NCBI RefSeq assembly: GCF_003432485.1
Contig: NZ_QVNQ01000003.1
Coordinates: forward strand, 496,001 to 560,000
Length of the DNA: 64,000 bases
Direction of reading: 5' to 3'
Source: Actinomadura spongiicola
Lineage (GTDB): Bacteria > Actinomycetota > Actinomycetes > Streptosporangiales > Streptosporangiaceae
The position numbers and the translations under genes are program-made. The notes under the pieces were generated by a model, which was not told the origin of the DNA, ran no database searches, and was given only the letters and a program-made list of their open reading frames with translations. Numbering within the stretch: the first letter of the stretch is position 1; every line of letters starts with the position of its first letter. Shown in pieces: positions 55,691 to 64,000 of this stretch.

Positions 55691-56622
55691 AACCCGAGCC
55701 GCCGTAGCTGCTTGGGGTCGCGCTGCCAGTCCTTGAGGACGCTGACGCGCAGGTCGAGGAACACCTTGCTGCCGAGCAGCGCCTCGATCTGCCGCCGGGC
55801 GGCCGCTCCGACCTCCCGCAACCGGGCGCCCTTGTGCCCGATGATGATGCCCTTCTGGCTGGGACGTTCCACGAACAGGTGCGCGTAGACGTCGATGAGG
55901 TCGTCGCGTCCCTCGCGGGGCGTCATCTCGTCCACGACCACGGCGATGGAGTGGGGCAGCTCGTCCCGCACGCCCTCCAGCGCCGCCTCCCGGATCAGCT
56001 CGGCGATGAGGACCTGCTCGGGCTCGTCGGTGAGGTCGCCCTCCGGGTACAGCGGCATGCCGTCCGGGAGGTGGGAGATCAGCAGGTCGCCGACCAGGTC
56101 GACCTGGAAGCCGCGCTCGGCGGAGCACGGCACGATGTCGGCGAACTCGCCGAGCCGCCCGACGGCGAGGAGCTGCTCGGCCACCCGCTCGGGCTCGACG
56201 AGGTCGGTCTTGGTCACGATCGCGACGACCGGTGTCTTGCGCACCGACGCCAGTTCCCGCGCGATGTACCGGTCGCCGGGGCCGACGGGCTGGTCGGCGG
56301 GCACGCAGAAGCCGATCGCGTCCACCTCGGTCAACGTGGACCGGACGAGGCTGTCGAGCCGTTCCCCGAGCAGCGTCCGCGGCCGGTGCAGGCCCGGGGT
56401 GTCGACGACGACGAGCTGCGCGTCCGGACGGTGCACGATCCCCCGGATGGCCCGCCGCGTCGTCTGCGGGCGGCTGCTGGTGATCGCCACCTTGGTCCCC
56501 ACCAGGGCGTTCATCAGGGTCGACTTGCCGACGTTCGGCCGACCGATGAAGCACGCGAACCCCGCCCGGAAACCCTCGGGCGCCCCTTCTCCCAGAGCCG
56601 TCACCCCTTCATTGTCGCCCAC
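55681..56622 (-). CDS. era: GTPase Era
   Basis: This 313-residue GTPase binds 16S rRNA and assists 30S ribosome maturation. The G motifs are visible: G1 GRPNVGKST near residue 27, G2/switch SSRPQTTRRAIRG, G3 DTPG (VVVDTPGLHRPR), G4 TKTD, and the C-terminal KH domain with SQKGIIIGHKGARLREVG. The start could be the GTG at 56622 with a GGGAG upstream, or an in-frame GTG at 56604. It lies apart from the phoH-ybeY-corC group here, although in many actinobacteria these are neighbours. Confidence 0.94.
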   Translation of the reverse strand: MGDNEGVTALGEGAPEGFRAGFACFIGRPNVGKSTLMNALVGTKVAITSSRPQTTRRAIRGIVHRPDAQLVVVDTPGLHRPRTLLGERLDSLVRSTLTEVDAIGFCVPADQPVGPGDRYIARELASVRKTPVVAIVTKTDLVEPERVAEQLLAVGRLGEFADIVPCSAERGFQVDLVGDLLISHLPDGMPLYPEGDLTDEPEQVLIAELIREAALEGVRDELPHSIAVVVDEMTPREGRDDLIDVYAHLFVERPSQKGIIIGHKGARLREVGAAARRQIEALLGSKVFLDLRVSVLKDWQRDPKQLRRLGFYD

Positions 56623-56648
56623 CGCGGGCGGGCTCCCGCCATCCGGCG

Positions 56649-59600
56649 TCAGGCGGCGGGACTGCCGAGACGGTCGAGGGCCGCCTTCGCCGTATCGGTC
56701 CAGTGCGGGGCGCCGAGGCGTGTCGCCACGTCGACGGCCTGGCGGTAGTGGGCGGCGGCGACCTCGGTGGGACGTTCGAGGAACCGGGCGAGGTCACCGA
56801 GGATCTGCGCGACCGGGCCCAGCGTGGCTCCGGCGGTGGCGCCGCCGCTGACCTGGCCCGCGTACGGGAGCAACGCCGTGTACGCCTCCGCGGCCAGGTC
56901 GCGGTCGCCGAGCGCCATGGCGCGCATGCCGCGCAGCGGCATGTTCAGGTCGAAGAAGTAGTCGGGACGGAGCGGTTCGGCCGCGGCGGCGATCTTTCTG
57001 GCCTCCGCGAGGCGGCCGCAGCCGATGAGCGCGAGCGCGTGCACGTCGGCGGTGCCCCCGACGTGCGCCCAGCGTTGGCGCAGCCAGGCGGTCTTCTCGA
57101 CCATCTCCCCGGCCCGCCCCTGGAGGAGCCGCAGGCAGAACGTGCCGAGCAGCGTCATGCTGTGCTCGCTGGACCAGATCTGGATCTTGCCCCTGTTCTC
57201 GCCCAGCCGCGCGTACTCGCGCTCCGCCACGTCGGGTGGGGCGCCGAAGGCGCGCAACAACCCCGTCTCCCAGCGGGCGATCGCGGCCAGCAGGGGCAGG
57301 CCGTACTCCTCGGCGAGCAGCGCTCCCTCTCTCAGATGCCGGTGCGCGGCGGCCTTGTCGAGCGAGGCGACCGACGTCTGCTGCATCTGCAGGTGGGCGA
57401 GGACGCGGTAGACGCCCAGGTCGTGCTCGGTGGCGATGTCGAGGATCTCGGCGGCGATCCGCCGCCGCTCCGCCAGGTGGTCCGCGGTCCGGTAGGCGTT
57501 GGTGTAGGCGCCGTTCAACGCGACGGCCATCAGTTCGGGGTCGCCGAGGGCGCGGGCCTCCCGGACCGCCTCCCGGGACACGGTCATCCCACGGTCGTGC
57601 GGCTCGCCCTCCAGCTCGATCGCCAGGGCGGTCAGCAGCCGGACGCGCAGTTCCGGTTCGTCGTCCGGGAGGCGGGCGAGCGCCTCCTCGACGGCGTCGA
57701 CGACGGCGTCGTCGAGGAGGCCGTACTCACGACCCGTCCACAGCGTGGGAACGTCGAAGCTCGCGATGATCCGGGCGAGCAGCCGGACGTCGCCGTAGGC
57801 GCGGGCGTCGGCGATGGAGGCGAGCCGCCACTCCCGCGCGTCCATGATGTTCCCGGCGAGCGCGCAGGCGCGGATCGCGGACACCTCCGCCGCCAGCCGG
57901 TCGCCGATCGCCTCCGGCCCCTCCGCGCGCAGCGTCTCCACGACACGGATCCAGAGGTCGGCGGCCGTGCGGTGGGCGTAGCGGGCCTCGGCGGCCTCGG
58001 CGGCGCGCCGCGCGTACCGGACGGCCTTCGCGGGGTTCCCGCCCGACTCCAGGTAGTGGTGCGCGATCGCGGCGACCTCTTCCGGAGCGTGCCGTTCGAG
58101 CGCTTCGGCGACCCGTCCGTGCAGGCGGGTCCGGCGGGCCTGGGAGATCCCGTCGTAGAGCGTGTCGCGGACGAGGGCGTGCGTGAACCGCATCTGGCCG
58201 GGTCCGGGTTCGGTGACCAGGCCCCCCGCGAGTCCGGCCTCGACGGCGTCGATGACGAAGTCCTCGTCTCCGGCCAGTTCGACGAGGACGCGCAGGTCGG
58301 CGTCCCGGCCGACGACGGCGGCGTCCCGCAGGACGGCCTGCGCGGAGTCCGGTAACCGGGCGATCCGGCGGCGCAGCACGTCCCCGACACCCGCGGGCAC
58401 CCGGCGGACGGCGGCGTGCAGCCCCTCGGCGTCGAGGAGCCGTGCCGTCTCCCGGGTGAAGAACGGGTTGCCGCCGGTCCGTTCGGCGATGAAGGACAGG
58501 TCCGCGTCGTCCACGTCGGCGGCGCAGTGACCGCGTACCAGCACGGCGACCTCCGGCACCGACAGCCCGCCCAGATCGATGCGGACCGGCTCGTGCCGGG
58601 CGAGCGCGGCCAGCGCCGTGGCGAGCCGTTCGGGGACCTCGGTCTGCCGGAACGTGGCCACCAGCAGGACGGGACGGTCCCGGAGCCGCTCGGCGAGCCG
58701 GACGAGCAGCGCGAGGGTCTCGTCGTCCGCCCAGTGCAGGTCGTCCAGGACGAGGAGAAGCGGCGCGGTGTCGGCGAGGCCGGTGAGGTAGTCGCCCACC
58801 GCGAGGTGCAGCCGGAACCGTCCGGTGGTGGCGTCCTCGTCGACGCGTCCGGTGACGGCGTCGTCCAGTAGCGGCCCGAGCCGCGCGGCGAGGCCGGGCT
58901 CGGGCGGCGCGGCGGCGGTGAGTTCGCGCAGCAGCTCGGCCCACGGCCAGGCGGCCGGTGCCCAGCCGGTCTCCGAGGCGCGGCCCCACGCGCACGTCCA
59001 GTTCCGTCCGGCGAGGCCCCGGGCGAACCGCTCGGCGAGGGCGGTCTTGCCCATGCCCGCGTCGGCGGCGATGAGGACGAGGCCGCCCCGTCCGGTGACC
59101 GCGGCGCGGGCCGCGTCCTCCAGCCGCGCCAGTTCCGGGACCCGCCCGACGAACACGGCGTCGGGCGGGTCGACGGGTTCGGGCACCGGTCGGAGGAACG
59201 GGCGCAACCGCACCGGCTCCTCGACGCGATCGAGCTCCCCCAGCGCGGGCGACTGAGCCAGGATGTCGGTTTCGAGGCGGCGCAGCGCGGGCCCGGGGTC
59301 GATGCCGAGTTCCTCGGTCAGCGTCGCGCGGGCTCGGCGCAGCGCGGCGAGCGCGTCGCCCTGGCGCCCGGCACGGTAGAGGGCGAGGGCCAGCAGCCGC
59401 CACGCCTCCTCCCGCAGCGGGTTGGCGGCGGTGTGCGCCTCCAGGTCGGGGACCGCCTCGGCGGCGGACGCGCGCCGATGGGGCCTTTCCTTGAGGATCG
59501 CCTCGGCGCGCATCTCCACGGCGATGCGGCGGCGTTCGTCCAGCCGGGCGGCCTCGGCCGCGGCCCACGGCAGGTCGGCGAACTCCGCGTAGGCGGGCCC

Positions 59601-60017
59601 GCGCCATTCGTCGAGCGCCCGCTCCGCGCGGCGGCGCGCCTGCGCGGGTTCCGCGTCCAGCAGCTCGGCGGCCTCGTCGATGAGCGCGTCGAACCGCCAC
59701 GCGTCGACGTTGCCGTCCGGCAGCCGTAGCGCGTACCCCGGCGGCTCGGTCACGAGGACCATCGCGGGGGTGCGGGGCGGACGGTCCGGCTCCAGCGCAC
59801 GGCGCAGATGCGACACGAAGGACTGGAGGCCCGCGGCGGCGCGGAGCGGAGCCGTCCCCGGCCAGAGGTCCTCGACGAGCCGGTCGGCGGGGACCATCTG
59901 ACCCCGCGCGGCGACGAGGCGGGCCAGAACCGAGCGCTGGCGAGGGCCACCGAGGTCGGCGGGAGCGCCCGCCACCTCGGCGCCGAAGGCCCCGAGCACG
60001 CGTACCACGGTCGACAT
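56649..60017 (-). CDS. Large SARP/BTAD transcriptional regulator with AAA ATPase and TPR region
   Basis: This 1122-residue AfsR-type regulator has an N-terminal winged-helix DNA-binding domain (LGGPRQRSVLARLVAARGQMVPADRLVEDLWPG) and a BTAD helical domain to about residue 250. An AAA/NB-ARC-like ATPase follows with Walker A AADAGMGKTALAERF near residue 320 and Walker B LLLVLDDLHWADDE near residue 415. A long helical, TPR-like C-terminus completes it. SARPs activate secondary-metabolism genes, but no biosynthetic cluster is visible in this window, so it may act on distant genes or morphology. ATG 60017 (MSTVVRVLGAFG). It stands between era and the cytidine deaminase-like gene. Confidence 0.9.
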   Translation of the reverse strand: MSTVVRVLGAFGAEVAGAPADLGGPRQRSVLARLVAARGQMVPADRLVEDLWPGTAPLRAAAGLQSFVSHLRRALEPDRPPRTPAMVLVTEPPGYALRLPDGNVDAWRFDALIDEAAELLDAEPAQARRRAERALDEWRGPAYAEFADLPWAAAEAARLDERRRIAVEMRAEAILKERPHRRASAAEAVPDLEAHTAANPLREEAWRLLALALYRAGRQGDALAALRRARATLTEELGIDPGPALRRLETDILAQSPALGELDRVEEPVRLRPFLRPVPEPVDPPDAVFVGRVPELARLEDAARAAVTGRGGLVLIAADAGMGKTALAERFARGLAGRNWTCAWGRASETGWAPAAWPWAELLRELTAAAPPEPGLAARLGPLLDDAVTGRVDEDATTGRFRLHLAVGDYLTGLADTAPLLLVLDDLHWADDETLALLVRLAERLRDRPVLLVATFRQTEVPERLATALAALARHEPVRIDLGGLSVPEVAVLVRGHCAADVDDADLSFIAERTGGNPFFTRETARLLDAEGLHAAVRRVPAGVGDVLRRRIARLPDSAQAVLRDAAVVGRDADLRVLVELAGDEDFVIDAVEAGLAGGLVTEPGPGQMRFTHALVRDTLYDGISQARRTRLHGRVAEALERHAPEEVAAIAHHYLESGGNPAKAVRYARRAAEAAEARYAHRTAADLWIRVVETLRAEGPEAIGDRLAAEVSAIRACALAGNIMDAREWRLASIADARAYGDVRLLARIIASFDVPTLWTGREYGLLDDAVVDAVEEALARLPDDEPELRVRLLTALAIELEGEPHDRGMTVSREAVREARALGDPELMAVALNGAYTNAYRTADHLAERRRIAAEILDIATEHDLGVYRVLAHLQMQQTSVASLDKAAAHRHLREGALLAEEYGLPLLAAIARWETGLLRAFGAPPDVAEREYARLGENRGKIQIWSSEHSMTLLGTFCLRLLQGRAGEMVEKTAWLRQRWAHVGGTADVHALALIGCGRLAEARKIAAAAEPLRPDYFFDLNMPLRGMRAMALGDRDLAAEAYTALLPYAGQVSGGATAGATLGPVAQILGDLARFLERPTEVAAAHYRQAVDVATRLGAPHWTDTAKAALDRLGSPAA

Positions 60018-60543
60018 TTGCCGCCAGACTAACCGGCACATGGCAGACCGTGTGGATCAAAGCCCTCTTTTTCGGCGCGCCCGGATTTCCGGCCTGACCA
60101 TGATCAGCACCGGGCCGAAACCCGCTCGGCCACCAACGGCCAGGTCACCCCGCACACGGCGACCGTCGCGGGGACGGGCCGGTCGTCGCGACGGGGTCAC
60201 CCGGACGGCCGGCGAGCCCCCTTACCGCCGACGGCCGGACGATCACGACGACCGGACCCGGTCCTGAACCCCCTGGTCTCGACGACCGGGATCCCGTGCC
60301 GGCTCCGACCCGCACAGCGGGCTTCGCCATGGACCCCGTGAAGATCACCGACCACTCGGCGGCGCGTCGGCGTATCCCCCGACCCCCGTACGCCGCCGCC
60401 CCCGTCCGGTCGACCTTCCCCGTGTCGTGAAGCGAACGGAACATCAGTTCATCTCCACGGGGTCCAACACTCCCGAGCATCGCCGGACGACCATGCGGTT
60501 CACTTGCCGCTCACTTGCGAGCGCCTGCCCGTACGCTTGGGAT
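60018..60543. other. Intergenic region between the SARP regulator and the deaminase-like gene
   Basis: These 526 bases between divergent genes have no reading frame I would support. The short frame 60040-60267 is Arg/Pro-rich and out of step with known families. The right end, TACGCT (60533-60538) just upstream of the GTG at 60544, may be a -10 box for a leaderless transcript. Confidence 0.45.
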
Positions 60544-60879
60544 GTGAACGAGTTGAACCCCGAGGACGCGAAGATCATCACCCTGGCCCGGTCCGCGCGG
60601 GCCCGGACGGGCGCCGCCGAGGGCGCCGCCGTCCGCGACCAGACGGGCCGCACCTACGCGGCGACGAGCGTCGACCTGCCGTCCCTCAAACTCTCCGCCC
60701 TCCAGGTGGCCGTCGCGATGGCCGTGTCCAGCGGCGCCGAAAGCCTGGAGGCCGCCGCCCTCGTCACCACCGCGGACACCGCGCAGCCCCCCGACATCAC
60801 CACCGTCCGCGACCTGGGCCCCAAGGCCCCCATCCTCGTCGCGGCCCCCAACGGCACCCTCCGCACAACGCTCGACTGA
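60544..60879 (+). CDS. Cytidine-deaminase-fold protein lacking zinc ligands
   Basis: This 111-residue protein (GTG 60544, VNELNPEDAKIITLARSARAR) aligns in layout with the short actinobacterial cytidine-deaminase-like proteins found beside phoH/era: EGAAVRDQTGRTYAATSVDLPSLKLSALQVAVAMAVSSGAESLEAA. It contains no Cys and no His at all, so the zinc-binding (C/H)AE and PCxxC sites of a true deaminase are missing. It is therefore almost certainly not a zinc-dependent deaminase; a structural or binding role is possible. It is transcribed opposite to corC-ybeY-phoH. Confidence 0.75.
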   Translation: MNELNPEDAKIITLARSARARTGAAEGAAVRDQTGRTYAATSVDLPSLKLSALQVAVAMAVSSGAESLEAAALVTTADTAQPPDITTVRDLGPKAPILVAAPNGTLRTTLD

Positions 60880-60961
60880 CCAGCGCCGCCCCCGACTCGG
60901 ACGAAGCCTCAGCCGACCTCACGGGTCGTGCGGCCGCAGCGCCACGTCGCCTGCCGCACGG

Positions 60962-62302
60962 TCACGACGAACCCGAGCCGTGGCGCGAGGATCGACCGGC
61001 TCGCGACGGGGGGCCCGGGGGGTCGCCCACCCGGACCAACACGGTGCCCACTCGGTTGCGGCGGCCCGCTATGGTCTCGGCCTTCAGGGACAGGACGGGC
61101 CCGTCCTCGCCGGTCGTGATCTCGGCGGTGGAGCCTTCGATCGGGACGCGGCCGAGGGCGTGGGCGAGCAGGCCGCCGACGGTCTCGACCTCCTCGACGT
61201 CCAGCTCGACGTCGAACAGTTCGGCGAGGTCCTCGACGGGCAGGCGGGCGGTGACGCGGGCGGCGCCGTCGCGCAGCCAGGTGACCGGCGGGGTCTCCCG
61301 GTCGTACTCGTCGGTGATCTCACCGACGATCTCCTCCAGGATGTCCTCGATGGTGACGAGGCCCGCGGTGCCGCCGTACTCGTCGATGACGATCGCCAGG
61401 TGGATGCGGCGGGCCTGCATCTCGCGGAGCAGCTCGTCGATCGGCTTGGAGTCGGGCACGTAGGTGGCGGGCCGCATCACGGAGTCGACGGTCTCCACCG
61501 ACTCGCCCTCACGGTGCTCCTGGCTGCGGCGGACGACGTCCTTGAGGTAGGCGATGCCGACGACGTCGTCCTCGTTCTCGCCGACGACGGGGATGCGGGA
61601 GAAGCCGCTGCGCAGCGCCAGCGACATCGCCTGCCGCAGCGTCTTGCCGCGTTCGACGAACACGATGTCGGTGCGCGGCACCATCACCTCGCGGACGAGG
61701 GTGTCGCCCAGCTCGAACACCGAGTGGATCATCTCCCGCTCGACCGGTTCGATCAGGCTGCGCTGCTCGGCGAGGTCGACCAGGTCGCGCAGCTCCGCCT
61801 CGGACGCGAACGGGCCCTCCCGGAACCCCTTGCCGGGGGTGAGGGCGTTGCCGAGCAGGATCAGCAGCCGCGGCAGCGGACCGAACACCCGGGTCACCGG
61901 GTGGATCACGGCGGCGCCGGTCAGCGCGATCCGGTCGGCGTGCTGGATGCCGAGCGTGCGGGGCCCGACGCCGATCACGACATAGCTGACCACGATCATG
62001 ATCGCGGCGGCGGTGACGTAGGCGCGCCAGGTCTCGTCCAGCCAGGAGATGCACAGGTCCGCGACGATCACGGTGGCGACCAGTTCGCAGCCGATGCGCA
62101 GCAGCAGCACCATGTTCACGTAGCGGGCCGGGTCGGCGACGACCTCGGCGAGCCGCTTCGCGCCGCGCCGCCCCTCCCGGACGATCTCGTCGACGGTGAC
62201 GCGGGACACGCGGGCGAGCGCCGCCTCGGTGCCGGCCAGCAGTCCCGCCATGAGGACCAGCCCCACCGCCAGGGCCGACAGCCACGCCTGCGCGGTGCTC
62301 AT
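60962..62302 (-). CDS. CNNM/CorC-family membrane protein with CBS domains
   Basis: This 446-residue HlyC/CorC-type protein has an N-terminal CNNM (DUF21) membrane domain with about four hydrophobic segments, starting ALAVGLVLMAGLLAGTEAALARVSRVTVDEIV. Two CBS domains follow (MVPRTDIVFVERGKTLRQAMSLALRSGFSRIPVVGEN and IDELLREMQARRIHLAIVIDEYGGTAGLVTIEDILEEIVGEI), and then a C-terminal CorC_HlyC domain. The family is implicated in Mg2+/Co2+ transport. The ATG at 62302 overlaps the ybeY stop as ATGA. Confidence 0.92.
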   Translation of the reverse strand: MSTAQAWLSALAVGLVLMAGLLAGTEAALARVSRVTVDEIVREGRRGAKRLAEVVADPARYVNMVLLLRIGCELVATVIVADLCISWLDETWRAYVTAAAIMIVVSYVVIGVGPRTLGIQHADRIALTGAAVIHPVTRVFGPLPRLLILLGNALTPGKGFREGPFASEAELRDLVDLAEQRSLIEPVEREMIHSVFELGDTLVREVMVPRTDIVFVERGKTLRQAMSLALRSGFSRIPVVGENEDDVVGIAYLKDVVRRSQEHREGESVETVDSVMRPATYVPDSKPIDELLREMQARRIHLAIVIDEYGGTAGLVTIEDILEEIVGEITDEYDRETPPVTWLRDGAARVTARLPVEDLAELFDVELDVEEVETVGGLLAHALGRVPIEGSTAEITTGEDGPVLSLKAETIAGRRNRVGTVLVRVGDPPGPPSRAGRSSRHGSGSS

Positions 62303-62778
62303 CAACCGCCGCGTTTCTCCCGCCAGGAGGACAGGAGCTCGGCCTGCAGGCCGAACATCTCCCGATGCTCCTCCGGCTCGGCGTGGTCGTAGCCGAGGAG
62401 GTGCAGGATGCCGTGCGCGCACAGCAGCTCCAGCTCGTCCCCGGTGCTGTGCCCCGCCTCCCGCGCCTGCCGCTCGGCGACCGCCGGGCACAGGACGACG
62501 TCGCCGAGCACCCCGGAATCGGCCTCGCCGTCCTCGTCGCCGCCACCGGGCGTGTGCCCGGGGCGCAGCTCGTCCATCGGGAACGACAGGACGTCGGTGG
62601 GACCGGGCTCGTCCATCCACTCCTCGTGCAGCTTGGCCATCGCGGCCTCGTCGACCAGCAGCACCGACAGCTCCGCGAGCGGGTGGACGCGCATCCCGTC
62701 CAGGACGTGCCGGGACAGACCCGCGAGGGCCTTCTCGTCCACGGGCACACCTGACTCGTTCAACACCTCGATGGTCAC
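62302..62778 (-). CDS. ybeY: rRNA maturation endoribonuclease YbeY
   Basis: This 158-residue metal-dependent endoribonuclease acts in 16S rRNA maturation and ribosome quality control. The catalytic zinc site HGILHLLGYDHAEPEEH (HxxxHxxxxxH) is intact near residue 121. Other conserved parts are SVLLVDEAAMAKLHEEWM and TDVLSFPMDELRPG. A Gly/Asp/Glu-rich insertion (PGGGDEDGEADSG) lies in the middle, as in other actinobacteria. Its start overlaps the phoH stop. Confidence 0.95.
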   Translation of the reverse strand: MTIEVLNESGVPVDEKALAGLSRHVLDGMRVHPLAELSVLLVDEAAMAKLHEEWMDEPGPTDVLSFPMDELRPGHTPGGGDEDGEADSGVLGDVVLCPAVAERQAREAGHSTGDELELLCAHGILHLLGYDHAEPEEHREMFGLQAELLSSWREKRGG

Positions 62779-63866
62779 TACCGCCTCCGCTTGCGGGACC
62801 CGCCGCGGTCGGCCGCGCCCTGCTTGATCTGCGGAACGCGGGCCTCGTCGTAGCGGTTGTAGGCGTCGACGATGTCGGTGACGAGCTTGTGCCGCACGAC
62901 GTCGCGGCTGTCCAGCCGGGAGAAGTGGATGTCCTGGACGCCGTCCAGGATGTCCTGCACGACGCGCAGCCCGCTCAGCTGCCCGTTCGGCAGGTCGACC
63001 TGGGTGACGTCGCCGGTGACCACGACCTTCGACCCGAACCCGAGCCGCGTCAGGAACATCTTCATCTGCTCGGGCGAGGTGTTCTGCGCCTCGTCCAGGA
63101 TGATGAACGAGTCGTTCAGCGTCCGGCCCCGCATGTACGCCAGCGGCGCGACCTCGATCGTCCCGGCGGCCATCAGGCGGGGGATCGAGTCGGGGTCGAC
63201 CATGTCGTGCAGCGCGTCGTACAGGGGCCGCAGATACGGGTCGATCTTCTCGTAGAGCGTTCCGGGCAGGAACCCGAGCCGCTCCCCGGCCTCGACGGCC
63301 GGACGGGTGAGGATGATCCGGTTGACCTGCTTGTCCTGCAGCGCGCGGACGGCCTTCGCCATCGCCAGATACGTCTTGCCGGTGCCGGCGGGGCCGATGC
63401 CGAACACGATCGTGTGCTTGTCGATCGCGTCGACGTAGCGGCGCTGGTTCAGGGTCTTCGGGCGGATCGTCCGGCCCCGGCTGGACAGCACGTCCAGCGT
63501 GAGGACCTCGGCGGGCCGCTCACCGGACTCGCCGCGCAGCATCGCCAGGCTGCGCTCGACGGCGTCGGGGGTGAGCTGTGTGCCGCCCTTCAGCAGTTCG
63601 AACATCTCGGTGAAGAGCCGGGAGACCAGGTCGGTCTCGGTCTCGGGGCCGGTCACGGTGATCTCGTTGCCGCGGACGTGGATGTCGATGCCGTCGGCGA
63701 ACGCGCGCTCGATCGCGTGGAGCAGCTCGTCCCGGGAGCCGAGCAGGCTCACCATCGAATGGTCGTCCGGCACCACGATCTTGATCTGGGAGTGCGAGTC
63801 TCCCCGGTCGCCGCGCCCCGTCTGGGTGGAGGTGGGGGTGGACCTCGTGTGAGTTGATTCGACCAT
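62778..63866 (-). CDS. phoH: PhoH-like ATPase
   Basis: This 362-residue ATPase has Walker A GPAGTGKTYLAMAKAV near residue 160, Walker B IILDEAQNTSPEQ near residue 248, and the conserved FGSKVVVTGDVTQVDLPNG. The N-terminal residues HSQIKIVVPDDHSMVSLLGSRDELL match the family start. The chosen ATG at 63866 (MVESTHTRS) follows a plausible 5' region; another in-frame ATG at 63935 would add 23 residues. PhoH ATPases are often linked with RNA metabolism; YbeY coupling is conserved. Confidence 0.92.
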   Translation of the reverse strand: MVESTHTRSTPTSTQTGRGDRGDSHSQIKIVVPDDHSMVSLLGSRDELLHAIERAFADGIDIHVRGNEITVTGPETETDLVSRLFTEMFELLKGGTQLTPDAVERSLAMLRGESGERPAEVLTLDVLSSRGRTIRPKTLNQRRYVDAIDKHTIVFGIGPAGTGKTYLAMAKAVRALQDKQVNRIILTRPAVEAGERLGFLPGTLYEKIDPYLRPLYDALHDMVDPDSIPRLMAAGTIEVAPLAYMRGRTLNDSFIILDEAQNTSPEQMKMFLTRLGFGSKVVVTGDVTQVDLPNGQLSGLRVVQDILDGVQDIHFSRLDSRDVVRHKLVTDIVDAYNRYDEARVPQIKQGAADRGGSRKRRR

Positions 63867-64000
63867 CAGCCCGGCCTTGCGGCCTCTCTGACCTGCCTTC
63901 TGTCTGCTCCGGGTGTCCAGGTGTACCGGTTCCATCGTACTGGCCGACCCCGACACGACGCCGCCGCATTTCTCGCGTGCGGATCCACGGAGGGCGGGGC

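Noticed and set aside
60040..60267. Short plus-strand frame between SARP gene and deaminase-like gene
   Set aside because: Low-complexity Arg/Pro/Asp composition and no ribosome site.

Overview
The window is high-GC actinobacterial chromosome with dense genes, many GTG/TTG starts and ATGA/GTGA overlaps. Gene families and order (dnaG-sigma, dgt, ppdK, glyS, znuACB-zur, uppS-recO, leuA, era, ybeY-phoH) point to a Streptosporangiales/Thermomonosporaceae-type organism (Actinomadura-like). That placement is inferred from gene content; no rRNA is present.

Layout. 1-7 kb: end of an unknown gene, a siderophore-interacting protein, and a complete minus-strand Mrp cation/proton antiporter operon (AB fusion, C, D, E, F, G). 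7-12 kb: a small Cys-containing unknown, a kinase-like protein, about 1.2 kb of AT-richer non-coding DNA ending at tRNA-Asn(GTT), a YtxH protein, an unknown and an MGH1-type glycoside hydrolase. 12-20 kb: a Ter stress module on the minus strand (two TerD, DUF475 TerC-like membrane protein, a third TerD, CitE-like lyase, PRTase-TRSP, StiP, HAD), the last four linked by GTGA overlaps, with a coiled-coil gene diverging from its promoter side. 21-31 kb: YbjQ, sigma-70 factor and dnaG, an orphan sugar-type ABC ATPase with a His-rich tail, GtrA, FAD oxidoreductase, dGTPase and a YdcF protein. 31-44 kb: ppdK, a GH15 enzyme, two tandem septum-formation-like membrane proteins, fused SecDF, glyS and a secreted DUF1906 protein. 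44-48 kb: a zinc-uptake operon znuA-znuC-znuB-zur with a recognisable Zur box over a leaderless promoter, then OsmC. 48-64 kb: uppS-recO, a protealysin-like M4 protease with an emfourin-type inhibitor, leuA with a Leu-codon leader peptide, era, a large SARP-type regulator, a degenerate cytidine deaminase, and corC-ybeY-phoH.

The most unusual signals are non-coding. A roughly 140-bp structured repeat occurs at 41110-41253, 48424-48531 and 48624-48764. Its three hairpins show compensatory changes between copies, and one copy supplies the 3' end and stop codon of uppS. Other repeat arrays lie at 21279-21613 and 51921-52245, both between convergent genes. Regulatory elements that can be read directly are the Zur box, the leuA leader and several perfect inverted-repeat terminators.
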